This document shows positions 14,659-23,285 of a DNA stretch of 41,210 bases, piece after piece. The translations under genes and the position numbers were made by a program. Position 1 is the first letter of the stretch; the number at the start of each line of letters is the position of its first letter. The notes beneath the pieces were generated by a model. The model was given only the letters and a program-made list of their open reading frames with translations, had not been told where the DNA came from and ran no database searches. The stretch spans positions 1-41,210 of IMG/VR virus record IMGVR_UViG_3300007522_000028. One strand, 5' to 3'. This stretch comes from a virus.

Positions 14659-16020
14659 TTAAGAATTATACTCTTTCTTCAATCCTTTTTTAAGATCATT
14701 TAAATCATCTACATACATATCAGCAGGTTCAAGCGTTTGCATTGCTGCTAATTCTTTCTTTTTCTCAGCTTCTTGTAAAAGCAATTCTTGATACTTTTCT
14801 TTGGTAAGATTATGAATTGCCATTGATAATAGATATGAGTATGATCCATCAACTTCGTCAAATTTATTGGTTTCCAACCATGATATGATTTGTTTCTGAG
14901 GAACATTATTTACTTTCAACTTTCCATCAATAATAGCCTTGATGAATGCCGCTTTATTTGATATTCTAACCAATTGTCTTTTTAGACTCTGGATTATATA
15001 TGCTTTTCTCTTAATATAGAATTTCATTCTGAATGCTACAAAATATTGTATGATCTCAGTTGCTGAATTAAATATTTTAAGTTTTCCATGTTCATCAAGA
15101 ACAGTGAGGTTCTCAGTTTGCCTTTCCTCCATTTTAAGGAATCTGATAAGTCTATCACCTGCACCTAATGCTGTTAATTGAGATCTACTCATCTTCAGAG
15201 TATAGTTGATATCAGATTTACAATTGTTATCGTAGCTTGTGATTCTTTTTTCGTCCTCTAATTTATTTAAGTAAGCATCAAATTTCTCATATGTAATAGA
15301 AGGAGGAAGCTCTGTAATATCTACTGTTGTAGTATTCTTAACGTCGAACTTTCCTTTAAATATCCATGAATTATCTCCGTCTGGATTTGGAACAACATCA
15401 CCCGTAAATCCATTTATCCATGGAGTTGGATCTTTAAATTTCTTTCCACTTAATTCTTTAAGGCAACAATCAATTAATTCAATTGGATTCCTGTTTAGAA
15501 TATTAGTAGCGAATCCTACGGCAATTCCTGATGATCCGTTCAATAAAACTGTAGGAATTATTGGAAGGAAGTATTCAGGTTCTATCTGGGACCCTTCTTC
15601 ATATCTAGGTGATAGCAATTCAAAGTCCTTATAGATTAATCTGAAATTCTCATGGAGTTTAGTAGACACGTACCTAGGTGCACCGGCGTCTGGAGACCTT
15701 AGAGATCCAAACTGTCCAATCTCTTGAAGTAACGGCATTGAGTTCTTAAACTTCTGTGCCATTCCAATGATTGCTGAATTTAGAGATGAATCACCATGGT
15801 GATAATGTGCATCTGCCGCGATACGCCCAGTAAGCTGGAATACCTTATATGATTTCTCGTTTCCGTTCTTCCAGACCTTATTGGCGATGAAAACAACTTT
15901 ACGCTGTGTTGGCTTTAATCCATCTATTACAGACGGAATAGCTCTATTTTCAATTACATACGTTGCATATTCGTGGTAATCGTTATCTAAGTACTCTGTT
16001 ATTGTCGATTGTGTATTCAT
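14659..16020 (-). CDS. 52: DNA topoisomerase II subunit, gp52-like (GyrA/ParC type)
   Basis: 453 residues (T4 gp52 is 442). The breakage-reunion subunit: AIPSVIDGLKPTQRKVVF, the winged-helix region with AADAHYHHGDSSL, and SPDAGAPRYVST, where Y117 next to R116 is the catalytic tyrosine forming the DNA-phosphotyrosyl bond. PTVLLNGSSGIAVGFATNI is also conserved. The C-terminal part is a coiled-coil-forming arm, and no gyrase-type wrapping domain is present, as in other T4-like phages. It acts with the gp39-like subunit at 17742-19601. It overlaps the next upstream small gene by 4 nt. Confidence 0.93.
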   Translation of the reverse strand: MNTQSTITEYLDNDYHEYATYVIENRAIPSVIDGLKPTQRKVVFIANKVWKNGNEKSYKVFQLTGRIAADAHYHHGDSSLNSAIIGMAQKFKNSMPLLQEIGQFGSLRSPDAGAPRYVSTKLHENFRLIYKDFELLSPRYEEGSQIEPEYFLPIIPTVLLNGSSGIAVGFATNILNRNPIELIDCCLKELSGKKFKDPTPWINGFTGDVVPNPDGDNSWIFKGKFDVKNTTTVDITELPPSITYEKFDAYLNKLEDEKRITSYDNNCKSDINYTLKMSRSQLTALGAGDRLIRFLKMEERQTENLTVLDEHGKLKIFNSATEIIQYFVAFRMKFYIKRKAYIIQSLKRQLVRISNKAAFIKAIIDGKLKVNNVPQKQIISWLETNKFDEVDGSYSYLLSMAIHNLTKEKYQELLLQEAEKKKELAAMQTLEPADMYVDDLNDLKKGLKKEYNS

Positions 16021-16292
16021 AATGAGAATATAATATTTTTCATGTTTCTTCTGTCAGCTAGTGTATGTAGTAATAAGTCACTTATTATATTTTTACAATG
16101 TCCTAAGTGATCCATTTTAGTTGAATTGGATATAATTGATCTGATATCTTCAATCTCCCGACTATATCTTACTAACTCTTCTTTGGTAAGTTCTGCAGTT
16201 GCACGCTGTAAAGACAGGTCTAGTGATCTTATCCCCATGAATAATGGATTAAGTTCTTTGAATAGTCCCTTTGTTTGTGCGTCGTGCGTCAT
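16017..16292 (-). CDS. Hypothetical helical protein, 91 residues
   Basis: Predominantly helical (QRATAELTKEELVRYSREIEDIRSII, then HCKNIISDLLLHTLADRRNMKNII) with no recognised motif. It is coupled on both sides by 4-nt overlaps, to the SLOG gene upstream and the topoisomerase subunit downstream. A plus-strand frame over the same bases is a shadow. Confidence 0.55.
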   Translation of the reverse strand: MTHDAQTKGLFKELNPLFMGIRSLDLSLQRATAELTKEELVRYSREIEDIRSIISNSTKMDHLGHCKNIISDLLLHTLADRRNMKNIIFSL

Positions 16293-16684
16293 ATTCCTTT
16301 TATATGGTCTCTACTTGGTGATGTAACTGGTGTATATCCTACTACCTTCACTTGTAAGCCTTTCTTTTTTGCTATATTAATCATGTGCATTGTTCCCCTA
16401 GAATTACCATCCCAGAATGCAATTAATGCGTCGGCATATTCTGCCATTTCTGTATTTCTTTTAAAGCCTGCTCCTTTTCCAAATTTATCCCAGTCTGCAG
16501 GGAATTCTGCAATTTTGTATTTTCTGAGTTTTGCATATTCCTCGCCTAATGAATCTGCTCCATTTGCCTTACCACTTACTATTTCAATATCCATATGAGT
16601 AGATTTAGATAAAAATAAGTCCATCTTCTTAGTCATTAAATTTAGATCATTGAATTCTCTACCACCTGCTATTATTATCTTCAT
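16289..16684 (-). CDS. SLOG-superfamily protein, DUF2493/YspA-like
   Basis: 131 residues. MKIIIAGGREFND at the N-terminus, IEIVSGKANGADSLGEEYA, EFPADWDKFGKGAGFKRNTEMAEYADALIAFWDGNSRGT and the final strand follow the DUF2493 pattern closely. This Rossmann-like fold belongs to the SLOG superfamily, whose members bind nucleotides or nucleotide-derived ligands. The same group occurs on phages and plasmids, sometimes near NAD- or nucleotide-signalling systems. It lies in the topoisomerase operon, coupled by 4-nt overlaps. The ligand is unknown. Confidence 0.8.
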   Translation of the reverse strand: MKIIIAGGREFNDLNLMTKKMDLFLSKSTHMDIEIVSGKANGADSLGEEYAKLRKYKIAEFPADWDKFGKGAGFKRNTEMAEYADALIAFWDGNSRGTMHMINIAKKKGLQVKVVGYTPVTSPSRDHIKGI

Positions 16685-16929
16685 TTACCGTAATATTCAT
16701 TTTGGCTTTCCATATTACTATCATCTCTAAAGTCTCCGCTACTTTTAGTAGATACTGGTTCGTCTATAAATTTTCGAATATCATCTGCGTCCATTCCATT
16801 TGGAAAACAAATGTACTTAGATTTATCAGGATGCATATTTGAAATATTATCCTTATCCGATTGGTTTAATATGATGACGATAGGCTCGTTCTCCGCATCA
16901 TGTATCTTATTTCCTATTTTTACTTTCAT
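16681..16929 (-). CDS. Hypothetical protein, 82 residues
   Basis: A small acidic protein with an N-terminal beta region (MKVKIGNKIHDAENEPIVIILNQSDKDNI), a CFPNGMDADDIRKFID segment and a disordered Ser/Asn-rich tail. No function is recognised. Its start overlaps the end of the HNH endonuclease gene by 23 nt, which suggests the endonuclease was inserted upstream of an existing gene or its 3' end extended into it. It couples to the SLOG gene by a 4-nt overlap. Confidence 0.55.
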   Translation of the reverse strand: MKVKIGNKIHDAENEPIVIILNQSDKDNISNMHPDKSKYICFPNGMDADDIRKFIDEPVSTKSSGDFRDDSNMESQNEYYGK

Positions 16930-17695
16930 GATAGTAATCTTTCTTTTCTAGGTTGTGAATCTTTTCGTTTAATTCCTCTATTGTTATCCACGAATCAATA
17001 CCCTTACTTATATTAATTTTTGAATCTAATATCTGAAGATTTAATAAATGACCTATTATATTAGGTTTGATATTATTTTTAAATCCTTCATAGATTGAAT
17101 ATATATGATCTAAGTGGTTTCCAGTTCTAGATCTTCCTTCTAATAGCCAGCTAGCGTTGTATTTAAGTATAGATTTGTTAGTTTCTCTCCATACTTTCTT
17201 TTTATACAAATCAAAAGGTTTACGATTTTCATCCGATATCCAATTTCCATTCTCAATATTAGTATTCTTAGTTTTAGCAGTTCTAGTTTCTACGTTTAAT
17301 TGATACGGATTTTCAACTCCATATGTTAATATGAGATACTGACGTCGTTTATCGTTTAATTCCGTAACCTTAGATGGATTATCTTCTCCATATTTGTCAA
17401 TCATCCCCTGTCGAATAATAGGCAGATTCTTTTTCATATTATTAGAAGCATGTTTTCTCCATTTTGGATCTTTCATATAGTTGCCATTAGTATCTTCTAA
17501 ATAACATTTTCTACAGTTTTGTCCCCTTAAATGATTCTTAGGAGTCTGTTTAAATTCACCATGTCTATCGCATATAATAGATATCTTTGAATGTAATGTT
17601 AAATATTCAATATTATCATAATTATATCTGTTTCCGTGTATTTCTTTAAATCGCATCACTATTTCTTCCGTTGTTAATCTTCTACCACTTGCCAT
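16907..17695 (-). CDS. HNH homing endonuclease with N-terminal zinc-binding repeat domain
   Basis: 262 residues. Residues 1-70 have FKEIHGNRYNYDNIEYLTLHSKISIIC then RHGEFKQTPKNHLRGQNCRKC, the Cys-containing module (DUF723-like) common to phage HNH endonucleases. A basic linker contains two similar segments (MIDKYGEDNPSK and ILTYGVENPYQ), likely DNA-binding units. The C-terminal half has VWRETN...GNHLDHIYSIYEGF...GHLLNLQIL...NISKG, an HNH-type fold with the central DH pair. It lies directly downstream of the gp39-like topoisomerase gene, between it and gp52; T4 carries mobE near the corresponding place between genes 39 and 60. Probably a selfish element that spreads by cutting relatives without the insertion. 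Confidence 0.8.
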   Translation of the reverse strand: MASGRRLTTEEIVMRFKEIHGNRYNYDNIEYLTLHSKISIICDRHGEFKQTPKNHLRGQNCRKCYLEDTNGNYMKDPKWRKHASNNMKKNLPIIRQGMIDKYGEDNPSKVTELNDKRRQYLILTYGVENPYQLNVETRTAKTKNTNIENGNWISDENRKPFDLYKKKVWRETNKSILKYNASWLLEGRSRTGNHLDHIYSIYEGFKNNIKPNIIGHLLNLQILDSKINISKGIDSWITIEELNEKIHNLEKKDYYHESKNRK

Positions 17696-17741
17696 AAGGA
17701 CCTTGCTACTTTTAGTTATTTATAAGAGTAGCGAGTTATTT

Positions 17742-19601
17742 TTATAAAAGCCTATCCTTTCTAGGCTGAGAGTCTTTTCCGAACCATGCCTCTAGTGAAT
17801 CTTTAGAATTTTTGTCGAATTTAATCTGGACAGTTTTTGGATTCTTAATTATTTCTTCATATTCAAAATCAGACAATGCAGCTAATCCTTTTTTATATTC
17901 AATATCCCATCCTATCCTATCCGCAGAATTTAACCATTTATCAAAATCTCCGGAATTATAAAAATTAATGGATTGTTTTCCTTTCTTTACTACAACAAGT
18001 GGAGTCATTACTTTGTAAATGATACCCATTTCAAATAATTCTGGCCAATATTTAGCAAAGAAGTTCATAAGTTGTGCAGCAATAGAGTTTCCATCGGGAT
18101 CCGCATCGGTGTATATGTATACTTTACCATATCGTAAATCCTTAGGCTCTTCTCCTAATTTTAATCCAATAGATCCCATTAATCCCTTAGCTTCTTCGTT
18201 TTGAATTACCTTTGAATTAGGAAGTTCATGAACATTCATAAATTTACCTTTCAATGGGAATGCTCCCATGTCTTGTGTATTTCTAAATTTACGCACGGCA
18301 GATAATGCTGACATTCCCTCATATATTCCAAGAATACATTTAGATCTATCACCTTTCTTTTGAGCATCAATTAGTTTTTCAACTCTTCCACGATCAAGTG
18401 ACTTATTTAACTTTCTAAGTTCAGCACGTTCATCAGCCAAAGATTTCTTCTCAACCCAATCAAGTACAGATTGTATTATTTCAGATTTAAATATCAGCTT
18501 TGCAATTCTCTCAGTTACTTCATGTGAAGTTTTGAATTTTCTTTGTTCAGTGATTAGCTTCTCTTTAGTTTGAGAACTAAATGCAGGATTAACTACCATA
18601 CAATCTATGAATACATATAGATGATTACGAATATCATTAGGCTTAACATCAACTTTATGTTTCTTTTTAATCATCTCACGTAAATGAAATATTAATTGAT
18701 TTGTAATATAATCGACATGAATTCCACCCTCTTTAGTGTGAACTGAATTTACAAAACTGACATTTGTAAATCCATCTTGGGATTTAGCAAATCCTATTCT
18801 CCAATCCTTTGATTCTTCGTAGAAATACTCATTCTCACCGACATATAATTTAATATAGTCTTCAAATTTTCTAAATTTGATTTCGCTATCAGTAGTTTTA
18901 CCATCCTTTATTGTGGTAACTTTGATTTTGAGTCTAGGATTACATGCCGCTGCGTCTAAACATCTCTTATATAGAATCTTATAACTATCCCAATCGATTA
19001 CTTTCATTTGGAATCTTTCAAGATCTGTGATGTATGATATTTCAGTGAATCCGCGCGATGCTTTACTTATTTTTGCTTTAGATCGACTACTCATGTTGTT
19101 AGTAAACGTTTGTTCGTACTTATCAGTACCATCACATGTTTTAACTACAAATCTTTTACTGAATATATTTGTTAAAGTTGCACCAACTCCATTTGTTCCA
19201 GCGGTGTCTCGATCTTTACTATCATCGAAGCTACTTCCAGCTTTTAGATTTGCGAAAATCATTTCTGGAATCCACTCCTTATGAATTGCATGCTTTTTAA
19301 CGGGTATTCCACCGTTGTCCCATACTGTAATTTCTCCTCCGTCTAAATTAAATGTAACTCGGATTTCATTTAGGCTTTTGGTCTTTCGATGTTCATCAAC
19401 TGAGTTAGATAGAATCTCATCGAATATTTTAAGGAACGCAGGATTGTAAGTTACTTTCTTGTATTCTATTTCATCACCATCAAATAAATGATGATCTCCG
19501 GTATGAGGTTCTGTTGAACCAACATACATATATGGTCGATGGAGAACATGTTCCCTATCTGTCAATTTCTGATACTGTTGTTCTATTTTAGTTTTAGCCA
19601 T
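17742..19601 (-). CDS. 39: DNA topoisomerase II ATPase/TOPRIM subunit (gp39+gp60-like, unsplit)
   Basis: 619 residues. GHKL ATPase marks: DEILSNSVDE at 61-70, VWDNGGIP at 93-100, GTNGVGATLTN at 135-145. The transducer domain ends with QTKEKL near 344. The TOPRIM domain has EGMSA with catalytic E428 and YTDADPDG with D499, D501 and D503. The C-terminus EAWFGKDSQPRKDRLL is the normal family end. In T4 these functions are split between gp39 and gp60; here they are one chain. It couples with the gp52-like subunit downstream. A TATAAT box lies only 5 nt before the ATG, leaving little room for a leader, so its main expression may come from upstream read-through. Confidence 0.93.
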   Translation of the reverse strand: MAKTKIEQQYQKLTDREHVLHRPYMYVGSTEPHTGDHHLFDGDEIEYKKVTYNPAFLKIFDEILSNSVDEHRKTKSLNEIRVTFNLDGGEITVWDNGGIPVKKHAIHKEWIPEMIFANLKAGSSFDDSKDRDTAGTNGVGATLTNIFSKRFVVKTCDGTDKYEQTFTNNMSSRSKAKISKASRGFTEISYITDLERFQMKVIDWDSYKILYKRCLDAAACNPRLKIKVTTIKDGKTTDSEIKFRKFEDYIKLYVGENEYFYEESKDWRIGFAKSQDGFTNVSFVNSVHTKEGGIHVDYITNQLIFHLREMIKKKHKVDVKPNDIRNHLYVFIDCMVVNPAFSSQTKEKLITEQRKFKTSHEVTERIAKLIFKSEIIQSVLDWVEKKSLADERAELRKLNKSLDRGRVEKLIDAQKKGDRSKCILGIYEGMSALSAVRKFRNTQDMGAFPLKGKFMNVHELPNSKVIQNEEAKGLMGSIGLKLGEEPKDLRYGKVYIYTDADPDGNSIAAQLMNFFAKYWPELFEMGIIYKVMTPLVVVKKGKQSINFYNSGDFDKWLNSADRIGWDIEYKKGLAALSDFEYEEIIKNPKTVQIKFDKNSKDSLEAWFGKDSQPRKDRLL

Positions 19602-19605
19602 ATTA

Positions 19606-19632
19606 ATTATACACTATTTTTTACTTCAAGTT
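19606..19632 (-). promoter_or_regulatory. Putative promoter elements before gp39-like gene
   Basis: On the minus strand AACTTG (19632-19627), 15 nt, then TATAAT (19611-19606). Similar AACTTT...TATAAT pairs are found before two other minus-strand genes. The -10 box is so near the ATG at 19601 that the transcript would be almost leaderless, which lowers confidence. Confidence 0.25.
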
Positions 19633-20040
19633 TTACCAGTCCATTACACATTCCTTAGTAAAGTTGTCTAATATGAACTCTTTAAAGCTTACTAGGACTT
19701 CATTTGAGAATTTTCCAAACTTGTTTTTCTGAGAGTCAGGTAACTGTTCTTCTGACATAGATCCATACCTTTCAATCCAATCTGATATTCGATCTACCAT
19801 ATCGGTCAGATCAATATGTTGATATTTTCTAACCTCATATAGAACATCTTCATATTCGAATCCAAACTGTTCAATGCTCATAATATAATCATCGATTTTT
19901 CCAAGTCCTGATTCTACAAATAATTTCCATCGGGTATCTAAATCAACAGATACATCAGAACAAAAGGCTTCTACATCATTTTGTAAATCTTCTCGCTCAG
20001 TGTTAAAGTTAGAGATTCTCTCTCGTAATTCATTTTCCAT
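19633..20040 (-). CDS. Hypothetical acidic helical protein, 135 residues
   Basis: Very acidic, helix-rich and probably partly coiled-coil (ELRERISNFNTEREDLQNDVEAF). No motif is recognised. It lies between the Fe-S helicase gene (1-nt gap) and the gp39-like gene, in the same direction. A partner or regulator of the helicase is possible from position alone. Confidence 0.55.
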   Translation of the reverse strand: MENELRERISNFNTEREDLQNDVEAFCSDVSVDLDTRWKLFVESGLGKIDDYIMSIEQFGFEYEDVLYEVRKYQHIDLTDMVDRISDWIERYGSMSEEQLPDSQKNKFGKFSNEVLVSFKEFILDNFTKECVMDW

Positions 20041-20041
20041 A

Positions 20042-21631
20042 TTACTTCTTTTTTAAGTGCTTTATTATAAGAGCGTCTCTGAAATATTGAGGAACTCTTT
20101 TTTGCAATACTTGATCAAAACATGCATCTAATACGTATGTTTCGGCCCAATCGTCTTCATTCCTAATGGATCTTCCGTATGCTTGCATGATTTCTATCAG
20201 TGTCTTCCAGTTATACCAATCAGGCTTAGTCTCTAGTCTTCTCTTAGTTTTACTACTTTGAAGATTTGGGAATGGCACCTTTAATATAATTTGGAACCTA
20301 GATAGATCATCTTTTAAATCTATTCCATTCATCATTGAAGGGGAAACTAAAACAGTCTCAAATTCAGATTTAATGTGATGTTCTAGAGTATTCTCTCTAG
20401 TCGATGAATCATGTATTAATAATCTATCATCCTTGATATTTCTCCTAATCCAATCACTGAATTGATAATTACCAGTATGGATTATTCCTTTATTGTTTTT
20501 ATTCTTTTCAAGAATCTTCTTCATAACAGGAATTGCGGTTCTAAATGTTTCTTGCTTATCATAATATGACATCTTTCCGAATTTCACATAGATAATTGGT
20601 CTATTCTCAGGTTTAAATGGACATGGTAATTCTAAATAAGAATATTCATCGTCATCTAATCCCATTAGAAATGCCATCATTGAAGGTTCCAATATTGTTC
20701 CAGACATCATGATGACGTGATCATATTTGTTGAAGAACATTTCTTTCATGTATGCATTTCCCCAAATTGGTTCAACTAATATTCTAGCTTTTCCGTTCTG
20801 ATCTAAATCTTTTTCAAATACCCAGTTTGATTCGTAATTTGCTTTATCATTGATGAATCTATTATATTTGCACATAGATTTATCACAGTGATCAGCTTTA
20901 TTTACTAACTCTGCTCGTTTCTTCTTAGATCTAGTTTCCTTTGCGTCTTCTACTAGTTCAGTGATTTGACTTACTAATTTTGGGATTATAAGTTTTGATA
21001 CGTATTCTGAAAGTTGAGTAAGGTTTGTAATGCCATCAAAATCAGCGGCCATCCATGGTTCCCATATTCCTAATTTCTCCAAACTTCGTTCTGAGAACGT
21101 AGACGATACGAAATCACAGAATGCTTCTTCAAATGAGTGAGCCTCATCAATGATTAATACATTAGCTCCACGATCTGCCAATTTATCAGGAGCATACATT
21201 GCATATGCTGTAAGTAAGTGATAATTTGTTAGTCCAATTCTTTCACGTTGGAATTGAGATGACGCTATTGTATGAGAACATGATCCACATTTCTTTCCTT
21301 TAACCTTATTGAGCATCTTAGATTCCCCACATGGCATTAAATTAGTCTTACACCAATAACTATTGCTTCCCTTTAGGGATGCCATGAAATCGAAATCTCG
21401 AGTATATTGGTCTTGTAATAATTTAGTATTAGTGATTATGTCGAACTTTGCATCTCGATTAACTTCCTTTGAATACCAATCGGCTATCATAACCGCGGCA
21501 TATGATTTTCCGACTCCAGTAGGAGCATCAATCATCATAAATTTTTTGTCTTTGTCTATAGAATCTTTTACGAAATCTAAGATCTCTACTTGTTGTGGCC
21601 GTGGATCATGGTCTAGCTTGATATCCTTCAT
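20042..21631 (-). CDS. XPD/DinG-like superfamily 2 helicase with Fe-S cysteines
   Basis: 529 residues. Walker A APTGVGKS at 36-43, DEAH at 162-165, YGRSIRNEDD as motif VI, and an SGTI motif (MMSGTILEP). Between motifs I and II four cysteines, C94, C101, C115 and C118, occupy the place of the 4Fe-4S cluster in XPD and DinG helicases. Such enzymes unwind DNA 5' to 3' and act on R-loops, G-quadruplexes or stalled forks. It may replace T4 Dda/UvsW-type functions, which are not seen in the window. It overlaps the radical SAM gene by 1 nt, so two Fe-S proteins are encoded side by side. Confidence 0.88.
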   Translation of the reverse strand: MKDIKLDHDPRPQQVEILDFVKDSIDKDKKFMMIDAPTGVGKSYAAVMIADWYSKEVNRDAKFDIITNTKLLQDQYTRDFDFMASLKGSNSYWCKTNLMPCGESKMLNKVKGKKCGSCSHTIASSQFQRERIGLTNYHLLTAYAMYAPDKLADRGANVLIIDEAHSFEEAFCDFVSSTFSERSLEKLGIWEPWMAADFDGITNLTQLSEYVSKLIIPKLVSQITELVEDAKETRSKKKRAELVNKADHCDKSMCKYNRFINDKANYESNWVFEKDLDQNGKARILVEPIWGNAYMKEMFFNKYDHVIMMSGTILEPSMMAFLMGLDDDEYSYLELPCPFKPENRPIIYVKFGKMSYYDKQETFRTAIPVMKKILEKNKNNKGIIHTGNYQFSDWIRRNIKDDRLLIHDSSTRENTLEHHIKSEFETVLVSPSMMNGIDLKDDLSRFQIILKVPFPNLQSSKTKRRLETKPDWYNWKTLIEIMQAYGRSIRNEDDWAETYVLDACFDQVLQKRVPQYFRDALIIKHLKKK

Positions 21632-22506
21632 TATATAACTGGTTCTTTTATTGGATGAGTAGAAATTACATCATTTGAAAAGCTACTATTGAACATTTCC
21701 ATTTTATCATTCATGACTAAATACTTCGACATAATTTCTGGCTCATATAAAGATATGTCCAGCCATTTAACATCGTGTGATATTAGATAGGGATGAAAGT
21801 TTGCACCGAATGCAATATCATTAACATTATCCATTTCCTTGAGTCTAGCGAATAGATCATCAAACCTAAGTTCAGTTTCCTTTGCTCTACCGAATAAGGT
21901 GTATGGTAACAATACAAAATAATCGATTTTTCCTTTATATTCATTGTATATCTCAAAGAAAGTATCAATACTTGCTTCGTCTGATATAATGCAATGGAAA
22001 TTAGTTGTGATTCCTGCGTCAATATACATATCAGCAGCTTTTTTCCAAACCTTAGTAAGATGAGGATGACAACTTAAGGCAACTCCTCCAGAATATTCTT
22101 TAGTAGCATCTACAATCTTGCTGTTAATATGCATTCCATTCGTCGTGTAATTAGGAACGATTCCTAAGTTATGAAACGTTTTAAGAACTTCTGTAAATTC
22201 AGGATGCATAGTTGGTTCTCCAGCACCTCCAATTGCTACTTGATATGGCTTTTGATTTTCAGTCATTGTTCCAAAGAAACTATGGATTTTATCGTGAATG
22301 TTATCAAAATTAACCCCAGATTTAAGGGCACTTACATAACAGAATGAACAGTTAGCTAAACACTTGGTGTTGATAGCAACATCATAAAATTCTGGCCATT
22401 CAAGTTCTGTAATTGGTTCATTAGATCGATGTGTCATTCTAATCGTTTTATGATTATGAAAGACTGACTTGTAATTACTTTCTGGAAACGTTCTTGTTTT
22501 TATCAT
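21631..22506 (-). CDS. Radical SAM enzyme
   Basis: 291 residues. The cluster-binding CLANCSFC (C49, C53, C56; CxxxCxxC) is followed by the SAM-contacting GGAGEP at 93-98 (GGE-type motif) and a TTNGMHI strand. No C-terminal SPASM/Twitch cysteine set is seen; only two scattered cysteines remain. It is neither NrdG nor QueE by motif spacing. Directly upstream, in the same operon with a 4-nt overlap, are three paralogues sharing an N-terminal DVITNSST segment, which could be its substrates. In T4-like phages radical SAM genes other than NrdG are uncommon, to my knowledge. Reaction is unknown. Confidence 0.85.
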   Translation of the reverse strand: MIKTRTFPESNYKSVFHNHKTIRMTHRSNEPITELEWPEFYDVAINTKCLANCSFCYVSALKSGVNFDNIHDKIHSFFGTMTENQKPYQVAIGGAGEPTMHPEFTEVLKTFHNLGIVPNYTTNGMHINSKIVDATKEYSGGVALSCHPHLTKVWKKAADMYIDAGITTNFHCIISDEASIDTFFEIYNEYKGKIDYFVLLPYTLFGRAKETELRFDDLFARLKEMDNVNDIAFGANFHPYLISHDVKWLDISLYEPEIMSKYLVMNDKMEMFNSSFSNDVISTHPIKEPVI

Positions 22507-22904
22507 GCTTCTGTGTCGTAGTGAATCACATTAAATGTAGATTCGATGAATTCTTTTACTCTTGGATCTAAACCTCCTCGTTCAGCTGATATCGATATGT
22601 ATTTAGATACTGGCGTTTCAGATGGTTTAGTTACTTTATACCCTTTCATTTCTAAATATTTAACAATATCTTCTTCCTCAGCATATACGTTTGTTAATTC
22701 TTGAATCCTCCAATCGTCGGTGCTCATTGAATCAGTATGAAGTCTGTGCCCATATTCATTAGGGTATCGGTTTTGCATTTCATCTACCATTGCTCTAACT
22801 GTTTCTACTGACTTATCAGTATCACATACGAACAGTTCAGTAGAACTATTTGTGATTACATCTACAAATGAATGCACGCTAATTATAATTGTGTCTCTTT
22901 TCAT
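22503..22904 (-). CDS. DVITNSST-motif paralogue A
   Basis: 133 residues. Residues 10-29 contain HSFVDVITNSSTELFVCDTD, almost identical to paralogue B and close to C. The rest is acidic and divergent (KSVETVRAMVDEMQNRYP, EEDIVKYLEMKGYKVTKP, RVKEFIESTFNVI). The conserved stretch resembles the N-terminal VTNSSSSSF-type motif of many uncharacterised bacterial proteins. It overlaps the radical SAM gene by 4 nt and the upstream paralogue by 1 nt. No enzyme motif is seen. It may be a modified peptide or protein substrate, but that is inferred from gene order only. Confidence 0.7.
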   Translation of the reverse strand: MKRDTIIISVHSFVDVITNSSTELFVCDTDKSVETVRAMVDEMQNRYPNEYGHRLHTDSMSTDDWRIQELTNVYAEEEDIVKYLEMKGYKVTKPSETPVSKYISISAERGGLDPRVKEFIESTFNVIHYDTEA

Positions 22905-23272
22905 TATCCTAAGTGATGATTTATTCCGTCAAATAGATCGTTGATTAGATCCCATAGATCATACGGGATAGTGTTGTCACATGCACTCTCAATAATGATT
23001 TTGCCTACATTACTTGAGTTTTCATATCCCCAAGCGTATCCATCAGACTGTGCCTTATCTGCCATTTCTTTAGTATAGATATAAACAGGACGAAAACATT
23101 CTTCGTAAATGTATTCTCTATCATTAAGTGCGCCAAATTGTTTTAGTTTCTCTCTTAGGATAGATTCAACTGTTTCAATTGACTTATTAGTATCACATAC
23201 GAATAATTCAGTAGAACTATTGGTGATAACATCTACAAATGAATGTAGATTAATTGCGGTTGCTTTTTTCAT
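22904..23272 (-). CDS. DVITNSST-motif paralogue B
   Basis: 122 residues when started at the ATG at 23272, which I prefer: it leaves nine residues before HSF, as in paralogues A and C, and avoids overlap with C. An upstream ATG at 23326 would add 18 residues and overlap C by 41 nt. The segment LHSFVDVITNSSTELFVCDT is nearly identical to A, and the DNA over it is also highly similar, showing a fairly recent duplication. The C-terminal part is different (YIYEECFRPVYIYTKE, YDLWDLINDLFDGINHHLG). Function is unknown. Confidence 0.7.
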   Translation of the reverse strand: MKKATAINLHSFVDVITNSSTELFVCDTNKSIETVESILREKLKQFGALNDREYIYEECFRPVYIYTKEMADKAQSDGYAWGYENSSNVGKIIIESACDNTIPYDLWDLINDLFDGINHHLG

Positions 23273-23285
23273 TGTATTATTTATT

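Noticed and set aside
21631-22506. Radical SAM gene as NrdG or QueE
   Set aside because: Cys spacing is CxxxCxxC but the flanking sequence and length do not match NrdG, and the QueE long-spaced cysteine pattern is absent; no NrdD is in the window.
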